From Methanobacteriota archaeon (GTDB taxonomy: Archaea > Thermoplasmatota > DTKX01 > GCA-020343715): a DNA stretch of 10,164 bases. Below are positions 5,768 through 10,164 of this stretch, in pieces; position 1 is the stretch's first letter, and every line of letters starts with the position of its first letter. The notes under the pieces were generated by a model, which was not told the origin of the DNA, did not search any database, and saw nothing but the letters and a program-made list of their open reading frames with translations. Where the stretch lies: assembly GCA_030597775.1 (NCBI GenBank), contig JAUVRF010000033.1, forward strand, positions 1-10,164, in the 5' to 3' direction. Made by a program: the position numbers and the translations under genes.

Positions 5768-8632
5768 TCAACTGGCCCGATCGCGGTCTTGATCCAGCTC
5801 GTCGATGATATCCTCGATCTCCTCATCGATACGGGCCAACTCCTCTTCCTTGCTGTCGATGTCGGAGTCTATCTCGTCAAGCTCCCCGTCTAGCCTCTCG
5901 ACATCCTCGTCCAGATGGCGCATGTCGTCCTCGTCCATCTTCATAACATGGACCTGGCCATCATCACCCTTGATTGGGCCCTCCACCTCGTCGTCATCGG
6001 CCTCGACCTCCTCCTCCTCCTCCTCCTCGGCGGATGTCTCCCCGGGTTCGATGTACTCCAGCTCGTCCTCCTTGTCGAGACCATAGTGGGCTTCCTTCAT
6101 GGTCTTGTACCTGTCCGAGGTCTGACGGATGATCAGGATTATGATCACGGTGGCAATGAGCGTCACGATGATGATCGCCAGCTCCTGGTTGGTGATCTCG
6201 AAGGAGAATCTGGACACCTCCACCTCGAGCGGTTCCTCGGTACGGTTGGTATTTATCCCGTCGAAGACCTCGATGTGGATCTCGTGGTTCCCCTCCTCTA
6301 GGCGTACGAAGACGTGATACGTCACCCCCGCCCTGTACTCGTCGTCCGTGATGTTCACGGGGACCATCTCCGCCGTCTCGTTGTCGCCGAAGTCGGCCCT
6401 GACGTAGACCGGGGCCCGGTTGTCGATGCTCACGTAGACCACTGAGATCTCGTAGTTGGTGTACACATCGCCCTCGGATGGGTCGATGATCTCGCTCCAG
6501 AGCTGGGGAGGCGCCAATGAGCTGGTCACGTTGAGATATATCGTGGCCCGGTCGCTGAGGCCGCCTATGTCCGTTGCCGTCAGCACGAGATAGTAGCTAT
6601 CCGCCTCGAAGGGGGCGATGCCCACGACCCGCTTCGTCGTTCCATCCAGATGTAGGAAGTCGGGCAGATCGACGACCTCGAGCCTTGCGAAGAGGGGCAA
6701 CTCGTCCTCTACGACGAAGGACAGGTCGATCGTGTCCCCGGGTCCAAAATCCACATCGTACGGAGCCACGTTCTCCTCCCCGTCGACCATCCACAACCTC
6801 GGAGGGATGTTGGCCGGCATGTGACCCCTCACGGCGTACACGCCATAGGAGGAGATGGTGGCGTAGACCTTGTGCTCGATGGCGTCCACGTGGGACCCGG
6901 GCACCTCCACCCAGATGCCACCGTCCTCGCGGGCGAGGACCAGCGAGGACTCGTCCATGCCGTACGGTATCAGGGTGGTGGAGTAGCTCACCTCCATGTC
7001 GCCGCTGTCGAAGATGGCGTCCCCGGTGAAATGGACCTTTAGGAAGATGCCTATGAGCTCCGGCGCATAGGGCTTCGGGTAATTGGCCTCCACGAAGACT
7101 ATCTGGCCCGTGCCACCGTATGAGACCTTCAGCTGGGCTATGAACTGGGACTCGGTCACGGTCAGCGTCTGCTGGCTGGCCTGTAGTACCTCGACGGGTA
7201 TCATGGTGGAGTTCACACCGCCCTCCCCGTCCGACACCGTCAGGGTCACCTGGCTCTCTCCCAAACGCAGGGAGGCGAAGAACACGGTATCCGGTCCCGA
7301 GTAGAGCAACCGATCGCCTATGTTGGTGATCCACTCGAAGGTCATCGGGTCCCCGTTGGGATCGTAGGTCGCCTCGGCATTGAACTCGATCACCTGGCCC
7401 ATGACCACACGGGTACCAGGCAGGGGGGAGGAGACGCTGATGATGGGCGCGATGTTGGTCAGCACGGTGACCTCCCTGTTCATCGTCGAGGTGACGTTGA
7501 TCACGACGAAGGCGTGGTACCTGTCCTTGTCCACGCGAACGCTGTGGGGATTGCGCATGTCCACCATCGTGGCGTTGATGATGCGGTCCAGCAGCTCGAT
7601 GCTCACGGTCCCCGAGGGGCCGGTGACCCCGCTGAACACGGTCATCCCCCGAGAGTCGTTGACCTCCACGGATGCGTTCTCAAGGGGTTGGTACTCCTGA
7701 TCGGTCACCCGGAGGTCCAGGGTCCAGGACACTTCCATCTTGGACGTGTTGTCCAAGTACACGATGCTACCGATATTGAAGGTCACATCGAGGAGGTACA
7801 GCTGGGAGCTCTGGTTCAATCTGATGTCGGTCCCGTACGGGGCCGCCTCCAGGAGTCCCCCGCTCATGCTGACGGAGGCCTGCTCCAGGTTCATGGGGAA
7901 GAAGCAGTTGGCCACGTCGGTGCCGGTCAGACGGGGCGAGGGGGTGCCCCTGGCGTTGATGCCATAGTAGCAATTGATGACCCGGCTGTCCTCGAAGATG
8001 GCGCCCGAGTCAAGGAAGTAGAGGCTGGACTCCAGGTCACCGGTGATCCGGGTACGTCTGAAGACTGGGGAAGCGCTATCGACGAACATCGAGCTGAAGC
8101 TGTCCATCACGGACTGATAGAACAGGACGTCGTCGGATTCGATGTTCATACCAATGGTGTCATCGTTGCCCAGGTCGGCGATCCGGGACTGGAGGACGGA
8201 CATCTTGGCGCCGCCATCGACCTGGATTGTGTACCTGGCGGACAGGAACCAGCTCCTCAGCTCGGTGCGGTCGGAGGTGGTGATCGGGTCGCCATCGATA
8301 TCGGTCAGGACCAGTTCGCCACCGGTGGCGATCCTGATATGGAACTCCAGGTCCTCGGTGCAGTTCATCACCAACCTCACGGACCTCAGGGTCAGCTTTC
8401 CTCCGAAGTCGATGGTGATGTTGCCGTTGATGTTAACGGTCAGGTTCTCGTACATGAGATCCTCGCCATCCTCCACGACCCAATCGCCCTCGGTCTCCCA
8501 GATCCCGTCACCAGGCGGGCTGCCGTAGGCCTCGTCCCCCGGCGCGCCCGCTCCCGATGCCACCAATGCGCCGAAGGCGAGTGCGACTAGGGCGATGATT
8601 GTCGGCCACAAAGTCCTTCTGGTCAAAGCCAC
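5768..8632 (-). CDS. Large membrane-anchored beta-helix/Ig-like surface protein with acidic coiled-coil tail
   Basis: A 954-aa protein from GTG 8632. An N-terminal signal sequence (RRTLWPTIIALVALAFGALVASG) leads to an ectodomain. Residues about 40-275 have the repeated short strands of a right-handed beta-helix. About 393-480 is PKD-like (DPNGDPMTFEW, VTLTVSDGEGG). About 608-703 is cadherin-like (FGPGDTIDLSFVVED, YYLVLTATDIGGLSD). About 707-805 is another Ig-like unit. One membrane helix at about 815-835 (LAIIIVTLIATVIIILII) precedes a 119-residue cytoplasmic tail with a run of seven glutamates and a heptad-like acidic/hydrophobic helix. The layout suggests a surface receptor or anchor with an intracellular interaction module; ligand and partner are unknown. 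GTG 8632 has GGTGG 5 nt upstream. An upstream TTG (8653) would lie above the predicted transcription start. The gene is divergent from the DP1 gene. Confidence 0.88.
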   Translation of the reverse strand: MALTRRTLWPTIIALVALAFGALVASGAGAPGDEAYGSPPGDGIWETEGDWVVEDGEDLMYENLTVNINGNITIDFGGKLTLRSVRLVMNCTEDLEFHIRIATGGELVLTDIDGDPITTSDRTELRSWFLSARYTIQVDGGAKMSVLQSRIADLGNDDTIGMNIESDDVLFYQSVMDSFSSMFVDSASPVFRRTRITGDLESSLYFLDSGAIFEDSRVINCYYGINARGTPSPRLTGTDVANCFFPMNLEQASVSMSGGLLEAAPYGTDIRLNQSSQLYLLDVTFNIGSIVYLDNTSKMEVSWTLDLRVTDQEYQPLENASVEVNDSRGMTVFSGVTGPSGTVSIELLDRIINATMVDMRNPHSVRVDKDRYHAFVVINVTSTMNREVTVLTNIAPIISVSSPLPGTRVVMGQVIEFNAEATYDPNGDPMTFEWITNIGDRLLYSGPDTVFFASLRLGESQVTLTVSDGEGGVNSTMIPVEVLQASQQTLTVTESQFIAQLKVSYGGTGQIVFVEANYPKPYAPELIGIFLKVHFTGDAIFDSGDMEVSYSTTLIPYGMDESSLVLAREDGGIWVEVPGSHVDAIEHKVYATISSYGVYAVRGHMPANIPPRLWMVDGEENVAPYDVDFGPGDTIDLSFVVEDELPLFARLEVVDLPDFLHLDGTTKRVVGIAPFEADSYYLVLTATDIGGLSDRATIYLNVTSSLAPPQLWSEIIDPSEGDVYTNYEISVVYVSIDNRAPVYVRADFGDNETAEMVPVNITDDEYRAGVTYHVFVRLEEGNHEIHIEVFDGINTNRTEEPLEVEVSRFSFEITNQELAIIIVTLIATVIIILIIRQTSDRYKTMKEAHYGLDKEDELEYIEPGETSAEEEEEEEVEADDDEVEGPIKGDDGQVHVMKMDEDDMRHLDEDVERLDGELDEIDSDIDSKEEELARIDEEIEDIIDELDQDRDRAS
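6007..6027 (-). repeat. Seven tandem GAG codons (CCT repeat on the plus strand)
   Basis: A perfect trinucleotide repeat of seven units encodes the seven-glutamate run in the cytoplasmic tail of the surface protein. The repeat uses only GAG. Such tracts can change length by slippage while keeping the frame. Confidence 0.8.
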
Positions 8633-8666
8633 TGGCTCCACCCATCCGGTCAATGCACGCCCTAGG

Positions 8667-8672
8667 AATTAA
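8667..8672 (-). promoter_or_regulatory. Weak TATA-like element for the minus-strand surface protein
   Basis: On the minus strand GGTTAATTCC contains TTAATT. A start about 25 nt downstream would be near 8644, which leaves GTG 8632 as the first usable start and excludes TTG 8653. The motif is a poor match to the TATA consensus. Confidence 0.3.
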
Positions 8673-8711
8673 CCTTTGGGGCGTGGTCCGCCGATGGGTG
8701 GACCAGTAAGT

Positions 8712-8719
8712 CTTATATG
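8712..8719 (+). promoter_or_regulatory. TATA box of the DP1 gene (probable leaderless transcript)
   Basis: CTTATATG is centred about 28 nt upstream of ATG 8744, so transcription should start at or within a few bases of the start codon. No Shine-Dalgarno motif lies between them, consistent with a leaderless mRNA. Confidence 0.6.
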
Positions 8720-8743
8720 GGGACCCCCGCATATAGCAATGGG

Positions 8744-10164
8744 ATGCGCAGCAGGATCGTAAATCTCTTTCTGGCCGAATCCCAATTGCTGGATGACAGG
8801 GCTCTCGATTTCCTCGTCTCTCAGGAGGACCCGATTGTGGTCTCGAGACGGGTGCTTGAGGGTGTGAACTCCTTGGAGACGGTCCCCCTCGTGCTGGGGT
8901 TGAGCGATGTCGAGGATTGCCTAGGTGACACCATCCGGAGGGGTGGTTCGACGGTGGTCATGGTTCCCTCCGGCAAGAGGGGCGACTCGGTCAATGTGCA
9001 TAGGCTCCCGGAAGGGCTCGCGGGTGCCCACAAGGTCGAGACCGGTGCGTCCATGGCCTCCCTGGCCTCGCCCCCAGCCCCCGCCCGACGGATCGACCCA
9101 CCGGCAGTCAGGACGGCTCCCAGGGTACCTCCGATGCCTGCGCCCATCACCCACGTGGTATCCGCTGCCAAGCGGGCGGAGACGGAGTGTTCCGTCGATA
9201 TCCTCATGGACATAACCGGTGACTCCACCTGTTCGGGGTGCATCGGCGACTTCTCGAGGTACTTCCTGGACAGGTTCACCCGGTTGAAGCGGCTGATCTC
9301 CCACCGGAGGGAGATGATGGGGTCCGTTCCCATCGCGGCGATCAACAACCGGAGGGGCGATATCAAGACCATCGGCATGGTGATGGAACGCCAGACCACC
9401 TCCAAGGGGGGCGTCATCTTCGAGATCGAGGACGAGAGCGGGCGCATAAAGGTCCTGTCCTCTGGCAAGAAGGAGGTCCCGACCGACATCGTCACCGACG
9501 AGGTGGTGGGCATCGTGGGCACAATAAACCCCAAGGGGGACCTGGTGTACGCTGAGCAGCTGGTGCGGCCCGAGATCCCGGTCAGGCGGCGAACACATAT
9601 GACGGAACATGACCTGAATGTGGCCTTCGCCGCAGACATCCACGTGGGCTCGAACACCTTCCTTGACACCCAGTGGAACCGCTTCATGGACTTCTTGAAC
9701 GGCCGTCTGGACAACGGCAACGGCACCAAGAGCATCCTGGACACCCTCGAGGTGCTGATCGTCCCGGGGGACGTGGTGGACGGGATCGGGGTATTCCCGG
9801 GGCAGCAGGAGGAGCTGCTCATCTCGGACATCTACCGCCAGTACGAGGCCATGGCCGAGCTGCTCAAGGAGGTACCGGACCACATCGAGGTGATCATGAC
9901 CCCGGGCAACCACGATGCCGTGCGATTGGCAGAACCCCAGCCCGCGCTCCCCAATGACATCCAGAAGATGTTCGCGGGGAAGGTGCGCTTCGTGGGTAAC
10001 CCCTCCCTTATCGACATAGAGGGCGTGAAGATACTCTCCTACCACGGCAAGTCCATCGACGACTTCGTCACCCACGTGCAGTGCTGCACCTACGAGGACC
10101 CGATCACGGTGATGAAGGAGATGCTCAAGCGCCGTCACCTGGCGCCCATCTACGGAGGCCGCAC
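8744..10164 (+). CDS. polB: DNA polymerase II (PolD) small subunit DP1, 3'-truncated by window edge
   Basis: 473 residues are visible and the frame is open at the right edge. DP1 is the proofreading 3'-5' exonuclease subunit of the archaeal replicative polymerase PolD (EC 2.7.7.7), partner of the large DP2 subunit. An N-terminal helical region (about 1-100) is joined by a proline-rich linker (about 104-138) to the conserved VDILMDITGDST motif. An OB fold (about 206-285) includes VIFEIEDESGRIKVL. The Mre11-like phosphoesterase domain shows all expected metal-ligand motifs: D298-I-H300, G342-D343-V-V-D346, G388-N389-H390-D391 and H434-G-K-S. The nuclease therefore looks intact as far as the window shows; the last motif (GHxH) would lie beyond the edge. 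A CSGC (C163, C166) sits in the usually cysteine-free ITGxST motif. ATG 8744 is in frame; ATG 8739 is not. Confidence 0.93.
   Translation, partial: MRSRIVNLFLAESQLLDDRALDFLVSQEDPIVVSRRVLEGVNSLETVPLVLGLSDVEDCLGDTIRRGGSTVVMVPSGKRGDSVNVHRLPEGLAGAHKVETGASMASLASPPAPARRIDPPAVRTAPRVPPMPAPITHVVSAAKRAETECSVDILMDITGDSTCSGCIGDFSRYFLDRFTRLKRLISHRREMMGSVPIAAINNRRGDIKTIGMVMERQTTSKGGVIFEIEDESGRIKVLSSGKKEVPTDIVTDEVVGIVGTINPKGDLVYAEQLVRPEIPVRRRTHMTEHDLNVAFAADIHVGSNTFLDTQWNRFMDFLNGRLDNGNGTKSILDTLEVLIVPGDVVDGIGVFPGQQEELLISDIYRQYEAMAELLKEVPDHIEVIMTPGNHDAVRLAEPQPALPNDIQKMFAGKVRFVGNPSLIDIEGVKILSYHGKSIDDFVTHVQCCTYEDPITVMKEMLKRRHLAPIYGGR

Noticed and set aside
7514..8590. 358-codon open frame on the plus strand
   Set aside because: It is the complement of the minus-strand surface protein, whose signal peptide, domains and membrane helix are clear. 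The plus-strand translation is rich in H, G, V and D with no fold signature, typical of a GC-rich shadow.
8821..10138. Two long minus-strand frames (336 and 405 codons)
   Set aside because: Both are opposite DP1, which has every catalytic motif. Long antisense frames are expected at this GC content.

Overview
The window is archaeal, GC-rich chromosomal DNA. It carries an archaeal Nmd3-type protein, the small (DP1) subunit of the archaea-specific replicative DNA polymerase PolD, a stand-alone TRAM-domain protein, TATA-box promoters about 25-30 nt upstream of starts, and Shine-Dalgarno motifs of the GGAGG/GGTG type. PolD together with large CARDB/PKD/beta-helix surface proteins that have one C-terminal membrane anchor points to a euryarchaeal, probably Thermoplasmatota-like, lineage. 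The lineage is my inference; no rRNA is present. I see no mobile elements, CRISPR arrays or tRNAs.

Layout. (1) 2-1088, plus: a 5'-truncated two-helix membrane protein and, 1 nt later, a small zinc-ribbon protein that looks related. (2) 1089-1342: a clear TATA box followed by an unusually long, hairpin-rich leader. (3) 1343-1948, plus: an operon of the TRAM RNA-binding protein and an unrecognised 103-aa basic protein. (4) 1949-2219: a gene-free, convergent, strongly structured region that may encode a small RNA on the minus strand, ending in a hairpin plus U-tract. (5) 2220-2390, minus: a 56-aa single-pass membrane microprotein. It is divergent from (6) 2507-5746, plus: a 716-aa secreted, membrane-anchored CARDB/PKD protein followed 12 nt later by Nmd3, which appears to start at a rare ACG codon. 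(7) 5768-8632, minus: a ~954-aa surface protein with a beta-helix-like ectodomain, one membrane helix and a long acidic coiled-coil cytoplasmic tail. It is divergent from (8) 8744 to the right edge, plus: PolD small subunit DP1, probably a leaderless transcript.

The genes fall into two themes. One is RNA, ribosome and replication housekeeping: TRAM, Nmd3, DP1, and possibly the 103-aa basic protein. The other is cell-envelope proteins: the zinc-ribbon/membrane pair, the microprotein, the CARDB protein and the beta-helix protein. No classical defence or biosynthetic system is visible. The most noteworthy signals are the structured leader of the TRAM gene, the candidate small RNA at about 2050-2153, the apparent ACG start of nmd3, and the two envelope proteins with unusual features.
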